A program made the position numbers and the translations under genes. A DNA stretch of 64,000 nucleotides. Source: Agrobacterium tumefaciens (lineage in GTDB: Bacteria; Pseudomonadota; Alphaproteobacteria; Rhizobiales; Rhizobiaceae). Below are positions 1 to 9,116 of this stretch, piece by piece; the first letter of the stretch is position 1, and the number at the start of each line of letters is the position of its first letter. The DNA is taken from NCBI GenBank assembly GCA_025559845.1, contig CP048470.1, forward strand, positions 678,501 to 742,500. The letters run 5' to 3'. The notes under the pieces were generated by a model. It ran no database searches, had not been told where the DNA came from, and saw only the letters and a program-made list of their open reading frames with translations.

Positions 1-942
1 GCGCTCGTCACCTTCCTGATCGTCGGCGTCTATTTCGTCATCTTCGGCACCCCGATCGAGGGCCACGTCACCGGCTTCAGTCTGATCAGCGACAATGGCG
101 GCTTCCTGCCGAACGGCATATTACCGGCATTCGTGATTATTCAGGGTGTGATATTTGCCTATGCCTCGATCGAATTGATCGGCACCACTGCGGGCGAAAC
201 TGAAGACCCCCGCAAGATCATGCCGCGCGCCATCCGCACCGTCGTTGTTCGCCTGCTGGTTTTTTATGTCGGTTCGGTCGTTCTGCTTTCTCTGCTTCTG
301 CCCTACAGCGCTTACAAGGCTGGTGAGAGCCCGTTTGTAACCTTCTTCGGCGCTATCGGCATCGAAGGTGCCGACATCATCATGAACCTTGTTGTGCTCA
401 CGGCCGTTCTGTCGTCGTTAAATGCCGGCCTCTACTCCACGGGACGCATTCTTCATTCGATGGCGATATCGGGCTCCGCTCCGGCCGCACTTGCAAAGAT
501 GAACAAGGCCGGTGTCCCCTATGGTGGGATCGCGGTCACGGCAGCGGTCACGGCAATTGGTATCGTTCTGAACGCGATCGTGCCAGCCATGGCGTTCGAG
601 ATCGCCCTCAATCTGGCGGCACTCGGTATCATTAGCGCCTGGGCAGTGATCGTACTTTGCCAACTGAAACTCTGGAGCCTTGCACGTCAGGGCAAGATGA
701 AGCGGCCGGATTTCGCGATGTTCGGCGCCCCCTACACCGGTATCATCACGCTCATCTTCCTGTTCAGTGTGTTGGTACTGATGGCACTGGACTATCCAGT
801 CGGCAGTTGGACGATTGGTTCCCTGATCATCATCGTACCGGCCCTGATCATTGGCTGGTTTCTCGCCCGTGACCGCATTGCGGCCATCGCTGCCGAAACA
901 GCCGCCAAGCAAGCGGCGGCCGATGATCGGATCGCTTCGTGA
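1..942 (+). CDS. ansP: L-asparagine permease (APC family), 5' end outside window
   Basis: The frame is open from base 1, so the start lies outside; the last 313 residues are visible. It is an inner-membrane amino acid:proton symporter of the APC family, with about eight hydrophobic segments in the visible part. The stretch FAYASIELIGTTAGETEDP and the following FYVGSVVLLSLLLP are what I recall of the AnsP/CycA/GabP branch, and they resemble AnsP most. The C-terminus is a short Ala-rich cytoplasmic tail. The stop codon overlaps the GTG start of the asparaginase gene (GTGA), so transport and hydrolysis of asparagine are translationally coupled. Assignment to asparagine rather than another neutral amino acid leans on this neighbour. 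Confidence 0.8.
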   Translation, partial: ALVTFLIVGVYFVIFGTPIEGHVTGFSLISDNGGFLPNGILPAFVIIQGVIFAYASIELIGTTAGETEDPRKIMPRAIRTVVVRLLVFYVGSVVLLSLLLPYSAYKAGESPFVTFFGAIGIEGADIIMNLVVLTAVLSSLNAGLYSTGRILHSMAISGSAPAALAKMNKAGVPYGGIAVTAAVTAIGIVLNAIVPAMAFEIALNLAALGIISAWAVIVLCQLKLWSLARQGKMKRPDFAMFGAPYTGIITLIFLFSVLVLMALDYPVGSWTIGSLIIIVPALIIGWFLARDRIAAIAAETAAKQAAADDRIAS

Positions 943-1874
943 TCGGCTCTTTGAACAAACCACTGGTGGCGGTCATCGCCACCGGTGGAACCATCGCCAG
1001 CAAGCGTAACGCCAACGGCTCCAGCGAACCCTGCCTCGACGGCGACAGCCTTGTCGGCTTGCTTCCCCAATCCAGCGTCGACTTGAGAGCCATCGATCTG
1101 ATGGCAAAAGATTCAGCAAGCCTCACATTGGCCGACATGCAGTCGATCAGCAATGCGGTGGGAAAACTGCTGGCCGACGACACAGTCGATGGTGTCGTTG
1201 TCCTTCATGGCACGGATGCGATGGAAGAAAGCGCCATGCTGGTGCAACTGCAAAATCGCCTGACGAAACCGGTCATCTTCACCGGCGCACAGCACACTGC
1301 CGATCATCACCAGGCAGACGGACCGGCCAATCTTGCTGCAGCGATTGCTGCTGCAACTGACCGCAAGAATGCCGGGCGCGGTGTTCTGGTCTGCTTCGGT
1401 GGACGCACATCCCCTGCCTGGGGCCTCTACAAGCATTCCGCCGATGAGATCGACGCATTCCGTCAATCGACCGGGCAGGACAACCCGCCAGGTCTTTATT
1501 CCGGAGATGTCGGTGCGCTCCGCATCGATATCATTGCGATCTATCCCGGCTGCGACGGCGCTCTTATCGATGCGAGCCTCGACGCTGGCGCCCAAGGCAT
1601 CGTGCTTGCCGCGCTTGGTTCCGGCAATGCCAATCCCTCGATTGTAGAAGCTGTTCAGCGCAGCTCAGCACGCAATGTGCCATTGGTGGTTTCCAGCCGC
1701 GTGCCGCAGGGCAAGCTGACCCCATCCTACGGCGGTGGCGGTGGTGGGCACGATCTTAGCCTGGCAGGCGCCACGCACTCGTCCAACCTTCGTCCAGGGC
1801 AAGCAAGAATTCTGCTGGCAGCCCTGATAGCGGGAGGTGCTACAGAGCACTCGATCAAGGACGCATTCGCGTAA
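939..1874 (+). CDS. ansA: L-asparaginase, cytoplasmic type
   Basis: Hydrolyses L-asparagine to aspartate and ammonia. The 311-residue length fits the asparaginase/glutaminase family. The first catalytic motif ATGGTIAS is at residues 14-21 (nucleophile Thr18), and the second, LHGTDAMEES, is at 89-98 with Thr92-Asp93. ADGPANL near residue 126 matches the third conserved block. No signal peptide is seen, so the enzyme should act in the cytoplasm on asparagine delivered by the upstream permease. It starts at GTG, overlapping the permease stop by 4 bases. It is the last gene of this pair; a 176-bp gap follows before the sigma factor. Confidence 0.88.
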   Translation: MIGSLNKPLVAVIATGGTIASKRNANGSSEPCLDGDSLVGLLPQSSVDLRAIDLMAKDSASLTLADMQSISNAVGKLLADDTVDGVVVLHGTDAMEESAMLVQLQNRLTKPVIFTGAQHTADHHQADGPANLAAAIAAATDRKNAGRGVLVCFGGRTSPAWGLYKHSADEIDAFRQSTGQDNPPGLYSGDVGALRIDIIAIYPGCDGALIDASLDAGAQGIVLAALGSGNANPSIVEAVQRSSARNVPLVVSSRVPQGKLTPSYGGGGGGHDLSLAGATHSSNLRPGQARILLAALIAGGATEHSIKDAFA

Positions 1875-2050
1875 ACGACAACAAAATCTGAACCGGCCTG
1901 GTCCGAGCGGTCAAACTGGTGCAGGAATATCACGCAAACATAAGAAGAGTAATTCTGTCATATTAAATGGCCTGCCTTGGCTGGATTGGCTTTGATAGCT
2001 GTCCTACGACACGCTTCACGATCAGTTCTCAACCGGCAGACCCGAGCAAT

Positions 2051-2563
2051 ATGACAATCGACCTCGTCAGATTACTGGAATCTTTTGTCCGCTTGCGACC
2101 GCAACTGATATCCTTTTCAAGACAACGCCGCATGGATCAGGGTCTGGCGGAAGACCTCGCTCAAGATACCTGGATAAAGCTCCAGACCTCCAATCAGCCT
2201 GCTGGCGTTGACAATCCATTGGGATTCATTCGCAAGACAGCCCAAAACACGACAATCGACTATCTGCGCAAGGAACGTCGGCGTAGAAACATAGACGCTG
2301 AGATCGAAGAGATCCTTTCAGAACCGTGCGATCACGTTTCTCCTGAGAGACTTCTTATGGGGCGGCAGACACTGAAGGCCGTGACCGATGCACTTGACCA
2401 GATGCCGGACAGAACACGGCGAATCTTCCTGATGAGCCGGGTCGAAGGCCTCACACATAAGCGGATTGCAGAAATCGAAGCGATCACGGAAGAGGCCGTG
2501 TATTATCATGTCAGACGCGCATTGGAACGCCTTGCCGTTCTGCGCAACACGCTTGAGCGATAG
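2051..2563 (+). CDS. fecI: ECF sigma factor, FecI type
   Basis: Extracytoplasmic-function sigma factor of about 170 residues. Region 2 carries EDLAQDTWIKL followed by PLGFIRKTAQNTTIDYLRKE. Region 4 carries QMPDRTRRIFLMSRVEGLTHK and a helix-turn-helix ending RRALERL. I chose the ATG at 2051 because it gives the normal family length; an in-frame ATG at 1967 would add 28 residues without conserved character, and neither has a strong Shine-Dalgarno. It is followed by fecR and a TonB receptor with a signalling domain, the standard cell-surface signalling cassette. It should therefore direct transcription of the receptor and uptake genes when the ferric siderophore is bound. The preceding 176 bp probably hold its promoter, but I see no clear iron box. 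Confidence 0.85.
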   Translation: MTIDLVRLLESFVRLRPQLISFSRQRRMDQGLAEDLAQDTWIKLQTSNQPAGVDNPLGFIRKTAQNTTIDYLRKERRRRNIDAEIEEILSEPCDHVSPERLLMGRQTLKAVTDALDQMPDRTRRIFLMSRVEGLTHKRIAEIEAITEEAVYYHVRRALERLAVLRNTLER

Positions 2564-2666
2564 CTGCCAGTTTTCCGGTGTGATAGTAGCGCGCCCTAAC
2601 GGGTTGTGTGATAACGGCATTGCCATGCATCGTTGGCCTGCTGCGGTAATAGTGGTTTCCATTTGA

Positions 2667-3650
2667 ATGACGGACAATGACATCAACAGATCTGAACGCC
2701 ACCGCGCTGAGTCCGACGCGCGTGACTGGCTTGTCCGCCTGAGTTCCGGGACACTGAGTGAAACCGAGCTGGAGCGGTTCAAGGCCTGGCGTGATCACCG
2801 ACCAGAAAACAGAGCCGCGTTTGACCGCGAGAGGCATTTCTGGAAGCAAATGGATCTCTTGGATGGGGCTGCCGATATCCCTCAGCTCCCAACAACCCCA
2901 TCCATGACCCGGCGGGCGATGATTGGCGGAGGTGCTGCGGCTATGGCAGCATCCGTTGCTGTCCTGACAGCGCCCACGATCAACACATGGTGGAAAGCTG
3001 ACTACATCGTACCGGCCGGAGGACAACAGGAACTGCCTTTGCCCGATGGAACGGTCATCGCACTCAATTCCGGAAGTGCGATAAAGATAGATTATCGCCA
3101 CAACCTTCGTCTCGTTCACCTGTTGCGTGGGGATGCAGAATTTGGTGTCGCGCGCGATCCCAGCGGAAGCCGGTTCCGGGTTGCCGCGTCGAACGGCATC
3201 ACCGATGTTGAAGAAGGCCAGATCTCGATCAACATGGTACGCGACACGACAACCGTCGCGGTCGTAAGCGGCTATGCCCTCGTTGCCAGTCCCGTCTCCC
3301 CAGATGTCGTTGATATTGCCGGATCGATGTTTGTCGACCTCAAGGCCGCGCAGCAAACACGTTACGCCTCGGGGATGGCACCTGACCGACCATCCACCGC
3401 CGATATGGAAATGGTGCTTGCCTGGCGGCAAGGAAAGATCATTTTCGAAGGCAGGCCCTTTGCAACCGCCATCGACGAGATTGCCCGTTATGTTTACGAG
3501 CCCGTCCTTTTAGGGCCGGGGATCGACAGATCGGTCCAGGTCAGCGGTGTTTTCTCGACAAACGACCCGGTGGCGGCTCTACGCTCGGTCGCCCGTACTC
3601 AGGACCTCTCGGTTCGCCGTATTCCTGGTGTGGCAATCATGATCTCGTGA
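2667..3650 (+). CDS. fecR: FecR-type anti-sigma/sigma regulator
   Basis: Inner-membrane regulator of the neighbouring ECF sigma factor, 327 residues. The N-terminal cytoplasmic part (1-80) has the DUF4880 pattern, with a WLVRLSSG block and the FKAWRDHRPENRAAFDR helix. A single membrane segment lies at about 84-103, preceded by Arg82-Arg83. The periplasmic FecR domain follows (IVPAGGQQELPLPDGTVIALNS..), and the C-terminal ~70 residues resemble an STN-like fold. It should carry the signal from the receptor's STN domain to FecI. It lies 103 bp downstream of fecI and 116 bp upstream of the receptor start. Confidence 0.87.
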   Translation: MTDNDINRSERHRAESDARDWLVRLSSGTLSETELERFKAWRDHRPENRAAFDRERHFWKQMDLLDGAADIPQLPTTPSMTRRAMIGGGAAAMAASVAVLTAPTINTWWKADYIVPAGGQQELPLPDGTVIALNSGSAIKIDYRHNLRLVHLLRGDAEFGVARDPSGSRFRVAASNGITDVEEGQISINMVRDTTTVAVVSGYALVASPVSPDVVDIAGSMFVDLKAAQQTRYASGMAPDRPSTADMEMVLAWRQGKIIFEGRPFATAIDEIARYVYEPVLLGPGIDRSVQVSGVFSTNDPVAALRSVARTQDLSVRRIPGVAIMIS

Positions 3651-3766
3651 TTATTTTCAGAAAAATCAGAACCTCTCTTTAGGTAAAACCTTCGCTCACG
3701 CGTCAACAATCTAGGCGGGCCAGAAAGCGGCCTGCTCTGATGAGATTTATGCGTAGGGGCGATGAA

Positions 3767-6208
3767 ATGAGCGGGACTATTGGTAGCGATAAGATAGGCG
3801 GAAGAGGCAAAATGCTTCGGGTGCTGATGGCGGGTGTCGCGATCGGAATTGTCGGAACCAGCACAGCTTGGACCACGAGGCCAGCCTTAGCTCAATCAGT
3901 ACAAGTGGTTGATTTCAACATTCCCGCAACGTCGATGAACCTCGCACTTCGCCGATTTTCAGCACAGTCCGGGCTGCAGATCGCTTATGAAACGTCGATT
4001 GCGGCGAACACGAAGGCACCGGCTATAGAAGGACGGCTGACGCCGCAGGATGCTCTTTCCAAGCTTCTGGCAAATTCTGGCCTGCGCTATGCGTTCAGTG
4101 GCGGTAACGCCGTGACGATATTGAGCGCTGCATCTCCTTCCTTGGGAACCCGCCAGACGGGAACGACAACCCTCGGACAGATTGTTGTCGACGGGACAGG
4201 CGGTGCCTTTAGCCCTCTTGAGGGGTATCGTGCCAGCAGTTCCTCATCCGGGACGAAAAGCGATACTCCCATCGTCGAGACACCCCAATCCATCAGTGTG
4301 GTGACGGCAGACCAGATTGCCAATCAAAAGGCCACATCACTGGCCGACACGTTGAGCTATACTCCCGGGATAACAACGCAATCTGGCGGTTTTAGCCGGA
4401 TGGTCGACGATTTCATGATCCGTGGCTTCAACACTGCAAGCGGCAACACCGGTAATCTGCGCGACGGGATGAAGTTCCAGTCCAACGTGTATGACGGCGG
4501 CCAGGAGCCATACGGCCTTGAGCGTGTCGAAGTGATGCGCGGCGCGTCATCCGTTCTCTATGGACAGGTCGCACCAGGTGGTATCGTCAACGCCATTTCG
4601 AAACGCCCAACTGCGACACCACTGCGCGAAGTGAATGTTGAATACGGCAGTTACAACAAGAAGCAGGTATCGGGTGATTTTGGCGGGCCTATCGATAATG
4701 AAGGCGTACTCAGCTATCGCCTGACAGGCCTTTACCGTGACGCAGACAACTGGGTCGACAAGACCGATGACGACAAGGTTTACATCGCGCCCGCGCTTAC
4801 CTGGCGGCCAGATGACGCTACGTCACTGACGGTACTCGGCAGCTACCAACACGTCGACACGCGTTTTGCACCGCCATACCTGCTGTCTGACATCACATCC
4901 GGTTGGCTTGATCGCGACACATTCACCGGAATAGACAGCTTCGACACCTACAAGTCGGACATTTACACAATTGGCGGCGAATTCGAGCACGAGTTCGAAA
5001 ATGGCCTCAAACTTCGCAACGCAGCTCGCTATTTCAAGGCGGATATTCAGTGGGATTACATGATGCCCAATCTGGCGCCGATCAGCGCGAGTGGGATCAT
5101 GACGCGATTGGCTTCGGCTCGCGCTGAAACGTCCTACGGCGTAACGTCGGATAACTCGCTTGAATACGAGTTCGATGCCCTTGGTGCTCAACATACCCTG
5201 CTGGGTGGGTTTGACTATTATCGCCGGTCCTACGACAGCCACCGCTATCGTGGTGCAAGCTACAGCACGCTCAACCTCTCGAGCGGTGTTAGCACCGGTA
5301 GACCAAACGTCAGCTACGCGGTTGACCGTGGCTCCGACAGCATTGGCGACCAGTACGGAATCTACCTTCAGGACCAGATCAAATTTGATGATCACTGGGT
5401 GCTCTTGTTGGGAGGTCGCCACGATTGGGCGGATTCATCCACCCGAAGCTATCAGAACGGCTCGATCGTAGAGCAAAGCGACAGCGCCTTCACCGGCAGA
5501 GCAGGGCTTGTCTACCTGTTCGACAACGGCCTGGCCCCTTATGTCAGCGTCAGCCAGTCTTTCCTTCCTCAGGTTGGGTCAGACTACATCACCGGCAATG
5601 CTCTCAAGCCGAATGAAGGTTTGCAATACGAGGCGGGCGTCCGATATCAGCCAGTCGGTACCAATCTGCAGTTCAGTGCTGCGGTCTACGATCTGAAACA
5701 GGAAAATGTCGTCTCGTACACGGCCGGTGGCCTCGCTTATCAGCAGGGAGAAATCCACTCTCGCGGATTGGAACTCGAAGCGCGTGGAGATATTGGCAAC
5801 TGGGGCATCGTCGCGGCTTACACCTTCACGGATGCGGAGATTACTCAAAGCGCCAAGCCTGCCGAGATCGGGCAGCAGGTAGCTCTTGTTCCACGCCACA
5901 GTGTTTCCCTCTGGGCAGATTACGGACTTGATGACCTGGGACTTGAAGGCGTGCGTGTGGGCGGCGGGATGCGTTATGTCGGGGAAACCAATCTGACGGA
6001 CAACGTCGCCAATGTTCCCGGTTACGTCATGTTCGACGCGATGGCGACCTTTGACCTTGGAAAGTTGAACGCAGATCTCGATGGACTTGATCTGAAGCTC
6101 AATGCCCGCAATCTGTTCAATAAAAAATATTATACCTGCGTTTCGACGGACGGATGCCGTTTTGGCGAACCGCTGACTGTGTCAGCAACTCTTTCCTACA
6201 AATGGTAG
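3767..6208 (+). CDS. TonB-dependent ferric-siderophore receptor with signalling (STN) domain
   Basis: Outer-membrane siderophore receptor of FhuA/FoxA/FpvA type. I place the start at ATG 3767 (AGGGGCG spaced 5 bases before it), giving 813 residues. An upstream in-frame ATG at 3740 lies 4 bases after a 7-bp hairpin (3715-3735) and has no Shine-Dalgarno. Signal peptide is about 1-42 (cut after ALA). The STN domain is about 45-121, a TonB-box-like GQIVVD lies near 137, then the plug with TPQSISVVTADQI, then the 22-strand barrel ending in an aromatic residue (LSYKW). A Cys pair (YYTCVSTDGCRFG) near the end recalls hydroxamate-siderophore receptors. The STN domain and the upstream fecIR make it a transducer that also turns on its own operon. 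Confidence 0.87.
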   Translation: MSGTIGSDKIGGRGKMLRVLMAGVAIGIVGTSTAWTTRPALAQSVQVVDFNIPATSMNLALRRFSAQSGLQIAYETSIAANTKAPAIEGRLTPQDALSKLLANSGLRYAFSGGNAVTILSAASPSLGTRQTGTTTLGQIVVDGTGGAFSPLEGYRASSSSSGTKSDTPIVETPQSISVVTADQIANQKATSLADTLSYTPGITTQSGGFSRMVDDFMIRGFNTASGNTGNLRDGMKFQSNVYDGGQEPYGLERVEVMRGASSVLYGQVAPGGIVNAISKRPTATPLREVNVEYGSYNKKQVSGDFGGPIDNEGVLSYRLTGLYRDADNWVDKTDDDKVYIAPALTWRPDDATSLTVLGSYQHVDTRFAPPYLLSDITSGWLDRDTFTGIDSFDTYKSDIYTIGGEFEHEFENGLKLRNAARYFKADIQWDYMMPNLAPISASGIMTRLASARAETSYGVTSDNSLEYEFDALGAQHTLLGGFDYYRRSYDSHRYRGASYSTLNLSSGVSTGRPNVSYAVDRGSDSIGDQYGIYLQDQIKFDDHWVLLLGGRHDWADSSTRSYQNGSIVEQSDSAFTGRAGLVYLFDNGLAPYVSVSQSFLPQVGSDYITGNALKPNEGLQYEAGVRYQPVGTNLQFSAAVYDLKQENVVSYTAGGLAYQQGEIHSRGLELEARGDIGNWGIVAAYTFTDAEITQSAKPAEIGQQVALVPRHSVSLWADYGLDDLGLEGVRVGGGMRYVGETNLTDNVANVPGYVMFDAMATFDLGKLNADLDGLDLKLNARNLFNKKYYTCVSTDGCRFGEPLTVSATLSYKW

Positions 6209-7107
6209 GGGCATTAGAGATCCGCAGACGAGATTTCCTGAGGGCTGCATCTGCGGCCCTCGGGTGTTTGTCATTACCGTCACACTCTTTTGCACAGGAT
6301 AAGGGGGACCGTTTTGTCAGTCTGGACCTGCTGATTACCGAATTGCTGCTGACAATCGGCGCCGTGCCCGTCGCAACATCGAATATCCCGCTTTATCAGC
6401 GCCTTGTAGCAAACCCGTCGATGCCTGACAGTGTCTCGGACCTCGGCCCACTCAATGAACCGAACCTGGAATACCTCCAGCGCTTGTCGCCATCGCGCAT
6501 TTTCGTCGCCGATTGGCAGGCAGCAGGCCTTGAAACAGCGACGCGCATCGCTCCAGTGACCCCTATCCCCGTTTTCGCAGGCAAAACCCCTGCCATCGCC
6601 CACTGCGAGGCTCTGATCGCCAAGCTCGCAGACATGACGGGGCACGCCTTCGCAGCCCGAAGCGCCGTAGCCGCTATGCGGTCTGAAATTGACGAAACCC
6701 GCGCTCGGCTGAAGTCATTTTCCAGGCCCGTTTACGTCTGCCGGTTCAACCGAGACGGCCGAAATATCGCACTGTTTGGTGGTAACGGCTTGTTGGGCGA
6801 CATGCTGAAACAACTGGGCCTGCGCAATGCCTTTAGCGGTCGGGTCAACGCCGCCGGTGTGACCAACGCGCCCCTTATTCGCCTGGCGGACGAGCCGGAC
6901 GCTGTCATCATCCATTTTGACCGAGGACAGGAGACGGACATTGCCTTGCAGAGATTAGAGGCCGGGGCTCTCTGGCACGTCCTGCCGGCTGTAAAAAACG
7001 GCCGGGTCATCCGAATGCCCGTCATTTATCCGAACGGCGGCATACGTTCCGCAGAGCGATTTGCAAACCAGCTCGGACAAAAACTGGGAACGATCACGGA
7101 TGGCTGA
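6202..7107 (+). CDS. fhuD: Siderophore-binding periplasmic protein, FhuD-like, Tat-exported
   Basis: Periplasmic binding protein that would hand ferric hydroxamate siderophore to the permease. The start at ATG 6202 overlaps the receptor stop (ATGGTAG), giving 301 residues; a longer frame from 6154 is less likely. The N-terminus has a twin-arginine signal, RRRDFLRAASAALG, and cleavage is likely after SFA-Q. The body has the class III binding-protein pattern: VSDLGPLNEPNLEYLQRLSPS (partner lobe), a long helix around residues 150-175, and IRMPVIYPNGG near the C-terminus. The gene end overlaps the permease start by 8 bases. FhuD of E. coli has a similar signal and length, which supports the name. 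Confidence 0.82.
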   Translation: MVGALEIRRRDFLRAASAALGCLSLPSHSFAQDKGDRFVSLDLLITELLLTIGAVPVATSNIPLYQRLVANPSMPDSVSDLGPLNEPNLEYLQRLSPSRIFVADWQAAGLETATRIAPVTPIPVFAGKTPAIAHCEALIAKLADMTGHAFAARSAVAAMRSEIDETRARLKSFSRPVYVCRFNRDGRNIALFGGNGLLGDMLKQLGLRNAFSGRVNAAGVTNAPLIRLADEPDAVIIHFDRGQETDIALQRLEAGALWHVLPAVKNGRVIRMPVIYPNGGIRSAERFANQLGQKLGTITDG

Positions 7108-9082
7108 TTTCGTGGCCCGGCAGCAAGATCGCCGTATGTCGCTGATCTTGCACACTCTTCTCTTGGCTGGCCTTGCCCTATTCGCATTCAATCTGCAACG
7201 CGCAGGCTGGCCAGACGTATCTCCATTCCCCCATCTGCCGACGAACGAATTGAAATCCGTTCAATTGCTTTACGGCACAGTCCCTCGTTTCATTGTTGCC
7301 TTGGCAGGTGGATGTCTTCTAGGCCTAGCCACCGCGCTGATGCAGCAGGGCCTACGCAACCCGCTCGCCGAACCGGGAACAGTCGGCCTTCTGGCAGCAT
7401 CGCGGTTTGCTGTCGCCCTCAGTCTGATCTGGCTGCCTACCATCATAACGAGCTTTGTGATGCCGGCCCTCGTCGGGGCGCTCGTGGGATTGGCTGTCGT
7501 TCTTGCTCTTTCCTATCGCGGATCTTTTTCGCCGCTCTTTCTGATCCTGAACGGATTGATCCTGGGCCTTCTGCTCGAGGCTTTCACCTCCATTCTGATA
7601 CTCACACATTTCGATGAACTCGGCGATCTGCTTCTCTGGCAAGCCGGTTCTTTGGTACAGGACAACTGGAACACCGCATCCACTTTGACAATAATATTAG
7701 CTGCTGTCGTTGGTGGCATCGCAGTTCTACGAAGGCCATTGTCACTTCTTGATCTGGACGACGCTTCGGCGGGCAACCTTGGAGTTTCGCCAAGAATTGT
7801 AAGGTTTGTTGCGGTGGCACTCTCGGCCACCATCGCTGCAATCGTCACTTCGCAGCTTGGCGTTCTGGCGTTCGTTGGTCTTGGTGGATCGGCACTCGCC
7901 AGCCTCTCAGGTGCACGCCGATTTTCGCAACGGGCGGTTTTCAGCGCACTTCTGTCGGCCGCACTTCTGCTGTTAACTGATCAGACCCTGCAGGTTCTGG
8001 AGACGGTTATCGCCATTCCGGCCGGGACAGCAACAGCGCTCCTCGCTGCTCCCCTTATTCTGCTTCTACTCCGCAAGGTTCGCTCGCCCGTGACTATGGG
8101 AGAAACACGCGACCCTCATATTCGTGAGAGAACTGGGCGGCTGTGGTTCATTTTCTGCCTTGCAATATCATGCCTTACAGTCGCTATTATTGGCAGCCTC
8201 ACCATTGGAAGAACGCCGGATGGGTTCTTCATTGCGACAAACGCCGAACTGAGCGAGTTGCTGCCTTGGCGTTGGCCGCGTGTGATGGCAACCGGCGCGG
8301 CCGGGGGCATGATTGCGATGGCTGGATGTCTCATGCAGCGGATGACCGGCAACAGCCTCGCCAGCCCAGAACTTCTCGGGGTGTCTTCTGGTGCCGCACT
8401 CATCATGCTGCCGGTGATCTTTCTTTTACCGCCACTGACCCGGCCTCAGACAATGGTCATCGCTGCTGGCGGCTCGCTGTTGTTTCTTGTCATCGCACTC
8501 AGACTTGCCAAACGATCCGCCTACGCCCCAGAGAGACTTCTTCTTTCCGGTCTCGCGGTCACAGCTCTCAGCGGCTCACTTTTGTCTATGGTCGCCTATT
8601 TTGGTGACATCCGGCTCACTCGACTGGTGGGGTGGCTTTCGGGATCGGCCTATTCCGTAACGCCATGCGATGCGTTCATGACGCTGATATCGTTTGTCGG
8701 GATTTTAGGAATCCTTCCTTTCGTTCGACGCTGGCTTACAATGCTGCCTCTTGGCGAGACGACGGCAACGTCCCTGGGCGTCAATACCAGCGCTGCGCGC
8801 CTGACGATCATCATCGTGACTGCACTTCTAACAGGTGTAGCAACAGTCATCATTGGACCGATCAGCTTCATCGGACTGATGGTTCCTCATCTCGTCAGAC
8901 TTCTCGGCATTCACAAACCGATTGGACATATCTACGGTTGCGCAATATTTGGCTCCGTTTTGATGATCTTTTCAGACTGGATCGGCCGGATCGTTGCATT
9001 TCCATGGGATGTGCCTGCGGGGATCGTGGCGAGCGTGATCGGGGGGCTGGCTTACGGCATCACGATCAGGACCCGCCGGTAA
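7100..9082 (+). CDS. fhuB: Iron-hydroxamate permease, two fused FecCD domains (FhuB-like)
   Basis: Inner-membrane permease for ferric hydroxamates. The start at ATG 7100 overlaps the fhuD stop by 8 bases and gives 660 residues, about the length of E. coli FhuB. There are two FecCD halves with roughly ten membrane segments each. The second half keeps the ATPase-coupling motif GLMVPHLVRLLG. In the first half the equivalent place reads FVGLGGSALASLSG, with the usual Pro and Arg missing. No fhuC-like ATPase follows: the next gene is convergent and begins its stop at 9117. The ATPase must be encoded elsewhere or shared. Confidence 0.85.
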   Translation: MADFVARQQDRRMSLILHTLLLAGLALFAFNLQRAGWPDVSPFPHLPTNELKSVQLLYGTVPRFIVALAGGCLLGLATALMQQGLRNPLAEPGTVGLLAASRFAVALSLIWLPTIITSFVMPALVGALVGLAVVLALSYRGSFSPLFLILNGLILGLLLEAFTSILILTHFDELGDLLLWQAGSLVQDNWNTASTLTIILAAVVGGIAVLRRPLSLLDLDDASAGNLGVSPRIVRFVAVALSATIAAIVTSQLGVLAFVGLGGSALASLSGARRFSQRAVFSALLSAALLLLTDQTLQVLETVIAIPAGTATALLAAPLILLLLRKVRSPVTMGETRDPHIRERTGRLWFIFCLAISCLTVAIIGSLTIGRTPDGFFIATNAELSELLPWRWPRVMATGAAGGMIAMAGCLMQRMTGNSLASPELLGVSSGAALIMLPVIFLLPPLTRPQTMVIAAGGSLLFLVIALRLAKRSAYAPERLLLSGLAVTALSGSLLSMVAYFGDIRLTRLVGWLSGSAYSVTPCDAFMTLISFVGILGILPFVRRWLTMLPLGETTATSLGVNTSAARLTIIIVTALLTGVATVIIGPISFIGLMVPHLVRLLGIHKPIGHIYGCAIFGSVLMIFSDWIGRIVAFPWDVPAGIVASVIGGLAYGITIRTRR

Positions 9083-9116
9083 CCATTCAGGTTAGGACGC
9101 GTGCGGATCTTTCTGG

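Noticed and set aside
1875..2050. A RirA/Fur iron box upstream of fecI
   Set aside because: No convincing match to the motifs I know; needs a motif search.
2511..3431. A 306-codon minus-strand frame across fecR
   Set aside because: Opposite to fecR with no motif; the fecI-fecR-receptor set explains the region.
3651..3766. A PvdS/FecI-type promoter before the receptor (TAAAA..CGT)
   Set aside because: The spacing between the candidate boxes is too short for the known iron-starvation sigma promoters, so I do not claim it.
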